From an uncultured Bacilli bacterium (GTDB lineage: Bacteria > Bacillota_I > Bacilli_A > RFN20 > CAG-449): 51,785 nt of DNA. The notes beneath the pieces were generated by a model. It made no database searches and was not told the origin of the DNA. It saw only the letters and a list, made by a program, of their open reading frames with translations. This document shows positions 24,592 to 33,449 of the stretch, in pieces. The position numbers were made by a program, and so were the translations under genes. Numbering within the stretch: the stretch's first letter is position 1; every line of letters begins with the position of its first letter. The DNA is taken from assembly GCA_944332225.1 (NCBI GenBank), contig CALVJO010000007.1, forward strand, positions 1-51,785, written 5' to 3'.

Positions 24592-26296
24592 ACTTTAAAT
24601 TATTAACTTTATCAACAATGAAATCTTTTACTTGTTCTAGAGTTAATTCAACTTTAGAATTATCAAATCGATTCTTAAGCTCAACGATATTTTCTAAAGC
24701 TCTTCTACCAACTATAACAATATAAGGTATTCCGATAAGCTCCCAATCTTTCATCTTAAAGCCTATTTTCATCTTTCGATCATCTAAGACGGTTTCAACT
24801 TTAGAATCAAGCATCTCATATAATTGATCGCTGACTCTATGTTGCTCCTCATCATCATAGTTAACTGGAACGATAACAATATGATATGGAGAAGTTTCTA
24901 AAGGGAAAACAATACCATATTCATCATGATGCTGTTCGATGATAGCTTGAAAAGTTCTAGTCACTCCGATTCCGTAGCATCCCATCATCATCGGCAAGGT
25001 TTTTCCTTGTTCATTAAGGAAAGTGCAATTCATCGGTAAAGAGTATTTCGTTCCTAATTTAAATACTTGTCCAACCTCGATACCTCGTTCACTTTTTAAT
25101 GGCTTTCCGCAGACGGGACAGAGATCGCCTTCCTTAGCTTTTTTATAATCTCCAACTATTCCATCAAAATCTCTTTGATAATTGACATTGATCAAGTGAT
25201 AGTCTTTTTTATTAGCCCCGACTACAAAATTTGTCATCTTAGTTACTTCTTCATCGACAAATATCTTACATTTAGAAAAGTTAACAGGGCCTATAAATCC
25301 AGTTATAGAGCCTAAAGAAGCTATTTCCTCATCGCTAGCTAAACGAATGAAAACTTCAGAGGAATTTAATGCGTTAGCAACTTTAATCTCATTAACTTCA
25401 TAATCTCCCCTGACGATGAACATGCCGTATTGTTTGCTATCCTCAGCATAATAGATCATGCTCTTAGCAATCTTATAAAGAGGCAAATTTAAAAATTCGC
25501 TGATTTCTTCAATAGAATGCTTATCAATAGTTAAGACTTCTTCTCGATCCTTTAAATCTTCTTTTTCTAAAGCTGATGCGTGAGAATAAGCTTTTTCTTC
25601 ATCCGCGGCATAAGAACAATTTTCACAGTAAATAATCGTTGATTCACCTACATCGCTTAACGCCATAAACTGATGAGAAGCATTGCCTCCAATGGCTCCA
25701 GTATCGGCGAGAACGACTTGGAAATTCAATCCTAAACGCGTGAAAATTCTAGAATAAGTGTCATACATGATTTTATATGACTCATCCAATCCTTTTTCAT
25801 CGACATCAAAAGAATAGGCATCTTTCATGATGAACTCTCTACCTCTCATGAGACCAAATCTAGGTCTCATCTCATCACGGTATTTAGTTTGAATTTGATA
25901 GATATTTAACGGTAACTGCTTATATGATTTAACCGTGTTTCTAACTAAATCGGTAAATATTTCTTCATGAGTAGGTCCTAAACAATATTCATGGTCATGT
26001 CGATCCTTAAATCTAAATAACTCTGGACCATATTTTTTCCATCTACCTGATTCTTCCCATAGTTCTTTTGGCTGCATCGCAGAAGATAATATTTCAAGAG
26101 CTCCTGAACGATCCATCTCCTCTTTGATAATCTTTTCTACTTTATGTAAAGAACGAAGGCCTAAAGGTAAAAAATTATAGACTCCTGAGACTAATTTTCT
26201 AATTAATCCCGCGCGTAACATCAAGATATGAGAGTCGATAATTGCTTCCTGCGGGGCTTCTTTTAACGTTGGTATAATCATCTTACTAGCTTTCAT
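24590..26296 (-). CDS. proS: Prolyl-tRNA synthetase (bacterial type)
   Basis: 568 residues. Charges tRNA-Pro. Class-II motif 2 is seen in the RPRFGLMRGREFIMKDAYSF stretch and motif 3 in GCYGIGVTRT. The insertion (editing) domain between them is present (from about 225 to 390), which defines the bacterial-type enzyme; it corrects Ala-tRNA-Pro. The anticodon-binding domain is C-terminal (VILDDRKMKIGFKMKDWELI-like region). ATG 26296 has AAGGAGAA upstream. Its 5' leader contains a terminator-like hairpin but no T-box signature. Confidence 0.97.
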   Translation of the reverse strand: MKASKMIIPTLKEAPQEAIIDSHILMLRAGLIRKLVSGVYNFLPLGLRSLHKVEKIIKEEMDRSGALEILSSAMQPKELWEESGRWKKYGPELFRFKDRHDHEYCLGPTHEEIFTDLVRNTVKSYKQLPLNIYQIQTKYRDEMRPRFGLMRGREFIMKDAYSFDVDEKGLDESYKIMYDTYSRIFTRLGLNFQVVLADTGAIGGNASHQFMALSDVGESTIIYCENCSYAADEEKAYSHASALEKEDLKDREEVLTIDKHSIEEISEFLNLPLYKIAKSMIYYAEDSKQYGMFIVRGDYEVNEIKVANALNSSEVFIRLASDEEIASLGSITGFIGPVNFSKCKIFVDEEVTKMTNFVVGANKKDYHLINVNYQRDFDGIVGDYKKAKEGDLCPVCGKPLKSERGIEVGQVFKLGTKYSLPMNCTFLNEQGKTLPMMMGCYGIGVTRTFQAIIEQHHDEYGIVFPLETSPYHIVIVPVNYDDEEQHRVSDQLYEMLDSKVETVLDDRKMKIGFKMKDWELIGIPYIVIVGRRALENIVELKNRFDNSKVELTLEQVKDFIVDKVNNLK

Positions 26297-26337
26297 AGAT
26301 AATTCTCCTTTTCCTCATAATGATAGAAAAATAAACC

Positions 26338-26363
26338 AAAAAAATAAAGATAAAGCATCTTTA
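26338..26363 (-). terminator. Terminator-like hairpin in the proS leader
   Basis: On the - strand TAAAGAT-type arms (7-bp perfect stem, loop GCTTT) are followed by seven T, about 40 nt upstream of the proS start. It could be an attenuator of proS. The remainder of 26297-26538 shows no other convincing element. Confidence 0.45.
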
Positions 26364-26538
26364 AACCACATTAAATATTGATTTAATTTCTATGATCACC
26401 TTTAAAATAATTCAATTTTAAAGTGCAATAAATTTTCAAGAGACGTAATAAAGCAATATATCATTTTATGTATCTAAAGTGAATTTACTTAGTCACTTCT
26501 CAAGCGATTAGATTTTAAGAGAAAATAAAATAATTTTG

Positions 26539-26567
26539 TTGACGGGATAGGCTGATGCTGATATATT
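26539..26567 (+). promoter_or_regulatory. Promoter of the tRNA array
   Basis: TTGACG, 17-nt spacer, TATATT with TGA in front (extended -10). It is 28 nt before tRNA-Val and similar to the tRNA-Asp promoter. Confidence 0.8.
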
Positions 26568-26595
26568 TATTAAGCGTGCTAAAAAATTAGCATTT

Positions 26596-26671
26596 GGAGA
26601 CTTAGCTCAGCTGGGAGAGCGCCACCCTTACAAGGTGGATGTCACAGGTTCGAGCCCTGTAGTCTCCACCA
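26596..26671 (+). tRNA. tRNA-Val (TAC)
   Basis: 76 nt with CCA. Acceptor GGAGACT/AGTCTCC; anticodon stem CCACC/GGTGG with loop CTTACAA. First gene of a five-tRNA array. Confidence 0.97.
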
Positions 26672-26679
26672 GTATATTT

Positions 26680-26764
26680 GGAAGATTAGCGAAGTGGCCA
26701 AACGCAGCTGACTGTAAATCAGTTCCCTCTGGGTTCGGTGGTTCAAATCCGCCATCTTCCACCA
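26680..26764 (+). tRNA. tRNA-Tyr (GTA)
   Basis: 85 nt with CCA and the long variable arm of bacterial tRNA-Tyr. Acceptor GGAAGAT/ATCTTCC; anticodon loop CTGTAAA. Confidence 0.96.
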
Positions 26765-26769
26765 CTTCT

Positions 26770-26844
26770 TGGGGTATAGCCAAGTGGTAAGGCATTAGAC
26801 TTTGACTCTAACATGCCCTGGTTCGAATCCAGGTACCCCAGCCA
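26770..26844 (+). tRNA. tRNA-Gln (TTG)
   Basis: 75 nt with CCA. Acceptor TGGGGTA/TACCCCA; anticodon stem TTAGA/TCTAA with loop CTTTGAC. Confidence 0.96.
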
Positions 26845-26848
26845 AATT

Positions 26849-26924
26849 GACTCGTTAGCTCAGCCGGTAGAGCACTTGACTTTTAATCAAGGGGTCATGC
26901 GTTCGAATCGCATACGAGTCACCA
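26849..26924 (+). tRNA. tRNA-Lys (TTT)
   Basis: 76 nt with CCA. Acceptor GACTCGT/ACGAGTC; anticodon loop CTTTTAA. Confidence 0.97.
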
Positions 26925-26932
26925 TCTTAATT

Positions 26933-27020
26933 GCCCGGATGGCGGAATAGGTAGACGCACAAGACTTAAAATCTTGCGACCGTTGAGGTCGTGCCAGTTC
27001 GATTCTGGTTCTGGGCACCA
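26933..27020 (+). tRNA. tRNA-Leu (TAA)
   Basis: 88 nt with CCA and a long variable arm. Acceptor GCCCGGA pairs with TCTGGGC (one wobble); anticodon stem CAAGA/TCTTG with loop CTTAAAA. Last gene of the array. Confidence 0.96.
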
Positions 27021-27031
27021 TTATGTAATCT

Positions 27032-27054
27032 AGCATGCTTCAAGGCATGCTTTT
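27032..27054 (+). terminator. Hairpin between tRNA-Leu and nfuA-like gene
   Basis: AGCATGC / GCATGCT stem with a short loop is followed by TTTTC, 5 nt before the ribosome-binding site of the next gene. It ends the tRNA transcript or attenuates reading into the Fe-S gene. Confidence 0.5.
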
Positions 27055-27067
27055 CTATAGGAGGGTT

Positions 27068-27313
27068 ATGTACACGATTGAAGATCAAATTCAAGATACC
27101 TTAGATAAGATTAGACCCTTCATTCAACGCGATGGAGGAGATGTTGAATTCGTATCATATCAAGATGGGATTGTTTTCATCCGTTTAAAGGGAGCCTGCG
27201 AAGGCTGCATTGCTATCGATGATACTATTAAATATTCAATAGGTGTTCTCTTAAAAGACGAAGTACCTGGGGTGATTGATGTTATGTTAGCCCCTAAAGA
27301 AGATGAGCAATAG
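27068..27313 (+). CDS. NifU C-terminal-domain Fe-S scaffold protein
   Basis: 81 residues, only the Nfu domain. The iron-sulfur cysteines are in GACEGCIAIDDTIKYSI (C-x-x-C); the start DTLDKIRPFIQRDGGDVEFV is the typical Nfu helix-strand. It carries Fe-S clusters to apoproteins; MiaB in this window is one cluster enzyme in the cell. ATG 27068 is preceded by AGGAGGG; the 11 extra residues from 27035 come from the tRNA terminator region and are rejected. It may be cotranscribed with the tRNA array. Confidence 0.93.
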   Translation: MYTIEDQIQDTLDKIRPFIQRDGGDVEFVSYQDGIVFIRLKGACEGCIAIDDTIKYSIGVLLKDEVPGVIDVMLAPKEDEQ

Positions 27314-27324
27314 CTCATTTTTTT
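27303..27324 (+). terminator. Terminator of the nfuA-like gene
   Basis: ATGAGC / GCTCAT with loop AATA overlaps the stop codon and is followed by seven T. Confidence 0.75.
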
Positions 27325-27355
27325 ATTAAAAAAATCTCTAGAGTTTCTAGAGATT
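27324..27355 (-). terminator. Terminator of the 20-gene reverse operon
   Basis: AATCTCTAGA / TCTAGAGATT is a perfect 10-bp stem with a 3-nt loop; on the - strand it is followed by seven T. It lies 7 nt after the CysQ-like stop. Confidence 0.8.
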
Positions 27356-27362
27356 AACAATA

Positions 27363-28160
27363 TTATTTATCTAAATTTAGAATTGGATGATAGATATTAT
27401 CTAAAGAATTAATAATCACATATCCTTTATGATTATAGACATCGGCTTTATTGTATTCATAGTTAGACATATCTGGTTTAACAAAATATCCTTTAGCCTC
27501 TTTTACGATTATATCCATAGGTGCGATATCCCATTCTTTAGTGCCTTCATTAAGTCTATAATTGCATTCAGCTAATCCTTCAGCAATTAAACATCCTTTA
27601 TATGAAGATCCTACTTTTCTAACTTCTTTAATTCTTTTATCTAACTTTGGAAGAACTTCTTCTTGTTTAGAAGCATGGAATCTAGAAGTTAATAAAGTTA
27701 AAGAATCTTTAGAGTTAGAAACTGTAATTTTCTTCATTTTTCCATCATTATAGACTTTATAGGCTCCATAGTCTTTCATCGCAAAATAATATTCTTTCTT
27801 GCAAGGAATGAAAATGACTCCCGCGACTATTTGATGGTTGTATGATAAAGCGATATTTATACTAAACTCATCGTTTTTAGCTACGAAATCGGCAGTTCCA
27901 TCTAAAGGGTCGATGATGAATACTTTCTCTTTAGTTAATCTCGAAAGATCATCTTCCGTTTCTTCGGAAAGGAAACCATAATCTGGGAATATCTGTTTTA
28001 GATAATTTCTAATGATTTTATCTGATGTTTTATCAGCGATGGTAACTGGAGAATCATCGCTTTTAATTTCTACGGAGAAATCAGTATGATAAATTTTTAA
28101 AATTTCTTGCTGAGCAAGTTTACCAGCATTGATCATCGCTTTTAATTCATTTAGAAACAT
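27363..28160 (-). CDS. Inositol-monophosphatase-family protein, CysQ-like
   Basis: 265 residues. The lithium-sensitive phosphatase fold with metal-binding FLSEETEDD, IIDPLDGTADFV and the later EWDIAPMDIIVKEAKG. The spacing and the last motif look most like CysQ, which hydrolyses 3'-phosphoadenosine 5'-phosphate; an inositol or other sugar-phosphate phosphatase is the alternative. GAGGTGAT precedes ATG 28160. It overlaps nrnA, another pAp-active enzyme, by 14 nt, which supports the pAp role. Last gene of the large operon. Confidence 0.85.
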   Translation of the reverse strand: MFLNELKAMINAGKLAQQEILKIYHTDFSVEIKSDDSPVTIADKTSDKIIRNYLKQIFPDYGFLSEETEDDLSRLTKEKVFIIDPLDGTADFVAKNDEFSINIALSYNHQIVAGVIFIPCKKEYYFAMKDYGAYKVYNDGKMKKITVSNSKDSLTLLTSRFHASKQEEVLPKLDKRIKEVRKVGSSYKGCLIAEGLAECNYRLNEGTKEWDIAPMDIIVKEAKGYFVKPDMSNYEYNKADVYNHKGYVIINSLDNIYHPILNLDK

Positions 28161-29103
28161 CGAATATCACCTCATTCAATTTATCAACTACTTTAATATA
28201 ATCATTAATATCATTCAAAGAGCAACCAGAGGCGTTTTTATGACCTCCTCCGTTAAAGAAGACGGCAACTTGCTGAACATCAACATTTTTAGAACGAATC
28301 TCCACGCGGGTTCTCCCTTCATCAGATTCTGAAAAGGAAACCCAAGCTTCAATATTTTCTAAATTAGCCATGCAATTTACCATAGTTGAAGCTAAGTTAT
28401 AATCAACATTAAGTAACTTTAAAGTCTCTTTTCTTAAAACAATATAAGCAACTTTATCTTTAATTTCAAAATTATAAGAAATATATCCTTTAGCTTTAGT
28501 TTGAATAATATCTGATTCATATAGCCAGTTATAAATGCTTTTTATGTCGGCTCCAGACTTTAATATCGCGTCTGCTACTTTAAAAATATCAGCTTTATCA
28601 TTTAAATATAAAAATCTTCCAGAATCAGTAACTAAACCTAAATAAAGTCTCTCTCCTACTGAAGGAGAAATATTATATCCGTTAGCTAAGATAAAAGAGC
28701 CAATCATCTCGCATACTGAAGTCGCGTTATTATTTGAAATATTAATCGAGCCAAAAGTTTTAGTCTCCGAGAGAAGATGGTGATCAAATTTAATCACATC
28801 AAGGCAGGATACCACTCTTTGATCCTCGATTCTTTCTAAATCAGAGACATCAACAATTATACCTAAGCTATTTTTGATCACATCATCGGAAACCGAATCT
28901 AAATCATTAAAATAACTTAAGGCTTTCTTAAATCCAGATCCAACGGCATAGATGTTTTTATAAGGAAAAGTTTCCTTCAAAAAAGCTTTTAATCCAATCT
29001 CAGATCCATAGCAGTCACCATCAGGATTGATATGACCAAATATTACTATTGAATCATATTGTTTTATTAGCTCAAAAGCTTGACGATACAAAGAATCTAT
29101 CAT
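28147..29103 (-). CDS. nrnA: DHH-family oligoribonuclease / pAp phosphatase
   Basis: 318 residues. DHH domain with metal ligands in FGHINPDGDCYGSEIG, VDVSDLERIED and KFDHHLLSE; C-terminal DHHA1 with FNGGGHKNASGC. NrnA degrades 2-5 nt RNA fragments left by RNases such as RNase Y (encoded upstream in the same operon) and dephosphorylates pAp. The start codon shares one base with the rpoE stop (TAATG). Confidence 0.9.
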   Translation of the reverse strand: MIDSLYRQAFELIKQYDSIVIFGHINPDGDCYGSEIGLKAFLKETFPYKNIYAVGSGFKKALSYFNDLDSVSDDVIKNSLGIIVDVSDLERIEDQRVVSCLDVIKFDHHLLSETKTFGSINISNNNATSVCEMIGSFILANGYNISPSVGERLYLGLVTDSGRFLYLNDKADIFKVADAILKSGADIKSIYNWLYESDIIQTKAKGYISYNFEIKDKVAYIVLRKETLKLLNVDYNLASTMVNCMANLENIEAWVSFSESDEGRTRVEIRSKNVDVQQVAVFFNGGGHKNASGCSLNDINDYIKVVDKLNEVIFDVSK

Positions 29104-29495
29104 TATTCTTCTTCGTCCATTTCCTCATCATCTTCTTCAGAATCGTCTTCATCATCATCTTTATCGTCAAAGAGATCTTTTTCAGTCGCGTCTTCAACAT
29201 TTTGGATATCGTCTTCGATTTCTTCTTCCTCTTCTTCGTAGACTTTGTTCATATCGATATGAACATCATCGAAAGTATGACGAGTTCTTAAATCCCAGCG
29301 ATTGTCTCCGGTGGTAATAAATCTACCATCTAAAGATAAAGCTGTGTAGAACTTAGAAATATTTTCTCCATCGCTGTCATCTTCATCAATTAATCCTTGA
29401 TCTTGGGCGATTCGATTCCAAAGATCATAAAAATTAACTGCTTCACGGCTTTGAGAGATAATTTCATAAGCTAAGTCAAGATTTGATTTATTCAT
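29103..29495 (-). CDS. rpoE: RNA polymerase delta subunit
   Basis: 130 residues. N-terminal HARE/winged-helix domain (LDLAYEIISQSREAVNFYDL, FYTALSLDGRFITTGDNRWD) and a C-terminal tail of almost only Asp and Glu from about residue 85. This is the Bacillota delta factor, which speeds RNA polymerase recycling and lowers open-complex stability. ATG 29495 (MNKSN) has AAGGAGGAAA upstream; the longer frame from 29531 overlaps argS and is rejected. Confidence 0.95.
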   Translation of the reverse strand: MNKSNLDLAYEIISQSREAVNFYDLWNRIAQDQGLIDEDDSDGENISKFYTALSLDGRFITTGDNRWDLRTRHTFDDVHIDMNKVYEEEEEEIEDDIQNVEDATEKDLFDDKDDDEDDSEEDDEEMDEEE

Positions 29496-29508
29496 AGATT
29501 TTTCCTCC

Positions 29509-31140
29509 TTACATTCTTTCCGGGGCAGCAACCCCGACTAAATCTAATGCATTCTTCAATGTTATTTTACTAGCTAAACAAAGTCCTAGTCTAGCTGAAG
29601 ATAATTTTAAGTTATTTCTATCGATAACTCGGCAGACTGTATAGAATTCATTAATTGCTGTAGCGAGTTTTTGAATATAGTTTGTAATCTTGTATGGCGC
29701 GCGATTCTTCGCGGCATCGACGATTTCTAATGGGAACTCGATAATTATCTTTAAAAGTTCTTTCTCTTTTTTCTCATTAAGAAGATCGCCTGTTAAATCT
29801 AAATTGATGTCTTTACCCTGCTCAAGCAAACTTGCTAATCTAGCATGAGCATACTGCGCGTAATAAACTGGATTCGAAGCTTCCATCTTCTTAGATGCGT
29901 CAATATCATAATCAAGATGAGATGATGACGCGCGACTTACGAAGAAGTATCTAACTGAATCTATGGAAGTCTCCTCGCATAATTCCTTTAATGAAACCGC
30001 GTTTCCAGTTCTTTTTGACATCTTGTACTCTTCGCCATCTTTAAATAATCTAACCATCTGAATTAGTTCAATTTCTAATTTAGATGAGGAATAGCCAAGC
30101 ATCTCTAAGGCAGCTTTCATTCTAGCTATGTAGCCATGATGATCCGCGCCGAGACAATCGATCAAGAGATCAAAATTTCGATTTAATTTATTTTGGTGAT
30201 AAGCTATATCCGGTAAGAGATAGGTATACGCGCCATCTTTTTTAATTAAGACTCGATCTTTATCATCGCCATAATCAGTAGTTTTTAAAAAATACGCGCC
30301 ATCTTGCAAATATATATGATTTTTTAATTTTTCTAAAACTTGTTCGACAGCCCCTTGATTTCTGATATCTAGCTCTGAGGAAAAGACATCGAAATGAACT
30401 CTAAACATCTTTAAATCATTAATTAATTTATCAAGCTCTAATTCTCTTCCCCGCTTTTTGAAGAATTGATAGCCTTCTTCAGAATCATTTAAATATTTAT
30501 CACCGACTTCATCGATGATCTGTTTGGTGATAAAGTAGATATCTTCACCATGATAACCATCTTCAGGGAAAGGATAGTTTGGGTTATTTTCAAGAATCTC
30601 ATGATATCTAGCTCTAATCGATTTAGCTAGATTATCAATTTGATTACCCGCGTCATTAATATAATATTCTCTAGTTACATCGAAATTACATTTCTCTAAA
30701 ATTCTACATATAGAATCACCAATCGCCGCGTTTCTAGCATGACCTAAATGAAGGTCACCAGTCGGATTAGCCGAAACAAATTCGACATTAACTTTTTGAT
30801 GATTTCCAAAATCATTTTCTCCGTAATGGTCATTTAAAGTAACTATCTGCTCGATGATTCCTTTTAAAGAATCTTGCTTAACAAAAAAGTTAATAAATCC
30901 AGGTCCAGCAATTTCAATCTTATCAAAAAGAGATGAATCGATGTCGCTGATTAATAAAGAAGCGATCTCTCTTGGATTTCTCTTTAAGACTCTAGTTAAC
31001 TGCATCGCGACATTGCTCGCATAATCTCCATGTAAAGGATCCTTGCTCTTTTCGATGACGATTTCTCCTTCAAAAGGAATATCGTGCTTCTTAATTTGTT
31101 CGATAAGTAGATTTCTAATTTGTTGTTCGATAGTTATCAT
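29509..31140 (-). CDS. argS: Arginyl-tRNA synthetase
   Basis: 543 residues. Class-I enzyme charging tRNA-Arg; the N-terminal additional domain is followed by the HIGH-type motif in SANPTGDLHLGHARN, and the KMSK-type motif is YKMSKRTGN. C-terminal DALR domain (ASNPVYYAQYAHARLASLLE) binds the anticodon. It overlaps the DUF1934 gene by 4 nt and is followed by rpoE after 13 nt, a conserved Bacillota neighbourhood. Confidence 0.97.
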   Translation of the reverse strand: MITIEQQIRNLLIEQIKKHDIPFEGEIVIEKSKDPLHGDYASNVAMQLTRVLKRNPREIASLLISDIDSSLFDKIEIAGPGFINFFVKQDSLKGIIEQIVTLNDHYGENDFGNHQKVNVEFVSANPTGDLHLGHARNAAIGDSICRILEKCNFDVTREYYINDAGNQIDNLAKSIRARYHEILENNPNYPFPEDGYHGEDIYFITKQIIDEVGDKYLNDSEEGYQFFKKRGRELELDKLINDLKMFRVHFDVFSSELDIRNQGAVEQVLEKLKNHIYLQDGAYFLKTTDYGDDKDRVLIKKDGAYTYLLPDIAYHQNKLNRNFDLLIDCLGADHHGYIARMKAALEMLGYSSSKLEIELIQMVRLFKDGEEYKMSKRTGNAVSLKELCEETSIDSVRYFFVSRASSSHLDYDIDASKKMEASNPVYYAQYAHARLASLLEQGKDINLDLTGDLLNEKKEKELLKIIIEFPLEIVDAAKNRAPYKITNYIQKLATAINEFYTVCRVIDRNNLKLSSARLGLCLASKITLKNALDLVGVAAPERM

Positions 31141-31523
31141 AATTCCTCCATTACGATTTTAATAAGATGGTGAGATGTTATTTTTCCGTTGTCTAATAAA
31201 TCAAATTCTAAATGCTTAGTCAATTCATTAAACTCGATATTTGTTTTTTTTAATTCTAATTCTAGAGATAGATTACCATAATTTAGAAAATATTTATCCT
31301 CGTTACCTAATTGAATTTTTATGAATGTCTCTCCGATAGTTTGAATGATGATAATTTTTCCACCAACAGATTCAATACTCATTCTAGATATTTGTTTTTC
31401 ACTTTCATTTAGAATGAAGATGTATTGATCTTTTTCAATCATATATCCTTGATAGATATTCTCTTCAACTTCACCTAAATCATTAATTATTTTTGAGATT
31501 AGTTTAGCTTTTTTCTTAATCAT
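31137..31523 (-). CDS. DUF1934 beta-barrel protein (YwiB-like)
   Basis: 128 residues, mostly alternating beta strands (YIFILNESEKQISRMSIES, IIIIQTIGETFIKIQLG, KYFLNYGNLSLELEL). Size, strand pattern and its place just before argS fit the DUF1934 family, calycin-like small barrels of unknown function. 1 nt after gltX, 4-nt overlap with argS. Confidence 0.7.
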   Translation of the reverse strand: MIKKKAKLISKIINDLGEVEENIYQGYMIEKDQYIFILNESEKQISRMSIESVGGKIIIIQTIGETFIKIQLGNEDKYFLNYGNLSLELELKKTNIEFNELTKHLEFDLLDNGKITSHHLIKIVMEEL

Positions 31524-31524
31524 T

Positions 31525-32961
31525 TTAGGATAGACGTTTAATTATTTCTTCTTTACCTAAGAGAATAAAAATATTATATAACTCAATGCCTTCATGGGAC
31601 CCGGTTAATTTTAATCTTAACGGCATGAAGAAGCTCTTACCTTTCAACGATAATTCTTTTCTAGTCTCCGCGAAAAGTTGTTGAATATTTTCTTTATCTA
31701 AATGATCTAAAGACTGAATCTTCTCGATAATCGTTTTATATAAAGTTGGATTAGTATCTAAATTTAAGAATTCAACCTCTTCTAAAGATAGATTATATGT
31801 AGGCTTATAAATTCTTTCTAATTTTGGAACAATCATCTCTCCAAAAAGAAGTTCTTCTTTAAACATGTTTGCAATCTTTAATAGCTCATCATCTGAATAA
31901 GCATCTTTATCCAAAACTTTAAATAAGAATGGTTTAATAAAGGCAAGATAATGCTCATCATCTAAAGATTTGATATAGCAAGAATTAATCCAGTTCATTC
32001 GATCTTGATCAAACATCGATGGGGCTAAAGATAAATTCTTTTCATCGAAAGCTTCGATAGCTTCTTCTTTAGAATAAATTTCTTTATTATCTTTTCCATT
32101 CCATCCTAACAATAATAGATAGTTGAAGATAGCTTCTGGAAGATAACCCTTATTTCGATATTGAGACATGAACTGTAAGACATTTAAATCTCTTTTAGAT
32201 AATTTTTTACCATCTTTATTGACGATGATGGTCATATGACCAAACTTAGGTGCCTCCCAGTTAAATGCTTTATAAACCGCGAGTTGTTTAGGGGTATTAG
32301 ATAGATGCTCTTCACCTCTGAAGACATGGCTTATATCCATTAGATGATCATCGATGACAACTGCAAAGTTATAGGTAGGATAGCCATTTGATTTCATGAT
32401 GACAAAATCGCCACCTAAATCTGAAGATGAGAATTTCATCTTACCTCTAACTAAATCATCAAATTCAAAGATATCTTTTGGATCTAATTTGATTCTAATA
32501 CAAGGTTTTAATCCTTTTTTAAGATTCTCTGAGATTTCTTCTTTAGTTAGATTTCGGCATTTTCCATCATATTTAGGAGCCTTAACTCCGTTATCTAGCT
32601 GTTCTTGTTTTCTTCTTTCAACTTCTTCTTCGGAGCAGAAGCAATAATAAGCCTTACCTTCTTCTAATAATTGCATCGCATATTGTCTATAGAGATCTAA
32701 TCTCTCTGATTGACGATATGGAGCGTATTTAGGATTCATCTCAAATGGTGATTCATCAGGAATGATTCCTAACCATTTTAAATCGTTATATTGAGATTCT
32801 TCCCCGCCTTCAATATTACGTTCAATATCGGTATCTTCGCTTCTAAAGACAAAGGTTCCATCATATTTTTTTGCGTATAAATAATTAAACAATGCGCTTC
32901 TAGCTCCTCCGATATGGAGATAGCCGGTTGGTGACGGCGCGTATCTAACTCTTACTTTCAT
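31525..32961 (-). CDS. gltX: Glutamyl-tRNA synthetase
   Basis: 478 residues. Class-I synthetase with HIGH motif variant APSPTGYLHIGGARSALFNY and KMSKS variant GKKLSKRDLNVLQF. The absence of a glnS gene here and the common Bacillota biology suggest it may also charge tRNA-Gln, to be amidated by GatCAB, but that is inference. ATG 32961 with GAGG 7 nt upstream is preferred over the in-frame TTG at 32967. It starts 2 nt after ispF ends. Confidence 0.96.
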   Translation of the reverse strand: MKVRVRYAPSPTGYLHIGGARSALFNYLYAKKYDGTFVFRSEDTDIERNIEGGEESQYNDLKWLGIIPDESPFEMNPKYAPYRQSERLDLYRQYAMQLLEEGKAYYCFCSEEEVERRKQEQLDNGVKAPKYDGKCRNLTKEEISENLKKGLKPCIRIKLDPKDIFEFDDLVRGKMKFSSSDLGGDFVIMKSNGYPTYNFAVVIDDHLMDISHVFRGEEHLSNTPKQLAVYKAFNWEAPKFGHMTIIVNKDGKKLSKRDLNVLQFMSQYRNKGYLPEAIFNYLLLLGWNGKDNKEIYSKEEAIEAFDEKNLSLAPSMFDQDRMNWINSCYIKSLDDEHYLAFIKPFLFKVLDKDAYSDDELLKIANMFKEELLFGEMIVPKLERIYKPTYNLSLEEVEFLNLDTNPTLYKTIIEKIQSLDHLDKENIQQLFAETRKELSLKGKSFFMPLRLKLTGSHEGIELYNIFILLGKEEIIKRLS

Positions 32962-32963
32962 AA

Positions 32964-33449
32964 TCAATCCTCGCTTTCAATTAAGACGATTGCCGTTGCT
33001 TTAACAGCCTTGTTCTCGCCTAAAGAATCTAATTTTTCATTGGTTTGAGCCTTGATAGATACTCTTTCAAGAGGAAGATTCAAAACTCTTGAAACATTAG
33101 TTCTAATCTTTAAAATATAATCTTTTAACTTAGGCTTTTCTAAAACTATATTGATATCCACGTTGTTAATACGGTAATTTCTTGCTTTAACCATATTTAA
33201 AACATCTATTAAAATTAATTCTGAATCATAAGATTCATACTTAGGATCAGTATCAGGGAAAAATGTTCCTAAATCACCTAAAGCTAGACTACCTAATAAA
33301 GCTTCGGCTAATGCGTGAAACAAACAATCTCCATCCGAATGAGCGATTAATCCTTTTTCAAAAGGAATCTTCACTCCTCCTAATATCAAAGGTTTTGAAG
33401 AGGTATCTTCTAAACGATGAATATCTTCTGAAAAACCAATTCTAATCAT
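32964..33449 (-). CDS. ispF: 2-C-methyl-D-erythritol 2,4-cyclodiphosphate synthase
   Basis: 161 residues. Converts CDP-ME-2-phosphate to MEcPP in the isoprenoid pathway. Zinc ligands D-x-H at residues 9-11 (EDIHRL) and the AHSDGDCLFHALAEALLGSL run, then GDLGTFFPDTDPKY and the C-terminal VSIKAQTNEKLDSLG. Normal length. One-base overlap with ychF. Together with ispD it shows that this cell uses the MEP route. Confidence 0.96.
   Translation of the reverse strand: MIRIGFSEDIHRLEDTSSKPLILGGVKIPFEKGLIAHSDGDCLFHALAEALLGSLALGDLGTFFPDTDPKYESYDSELILIDVLNMVKARNYRINNVDINIVLEKPKLKDYILKIRTNVSRVLNLPLERVSIKAQTNEKLDSLGENKAVKATAIVLIESED

Noticed and set aside
26364-26538. T-box riboswitch upstream of proS
   Set aside because: No GGGTGGNACC-type T-box or matching specifier loop could be found on the - strand; only a terminator-like hairpin is present.
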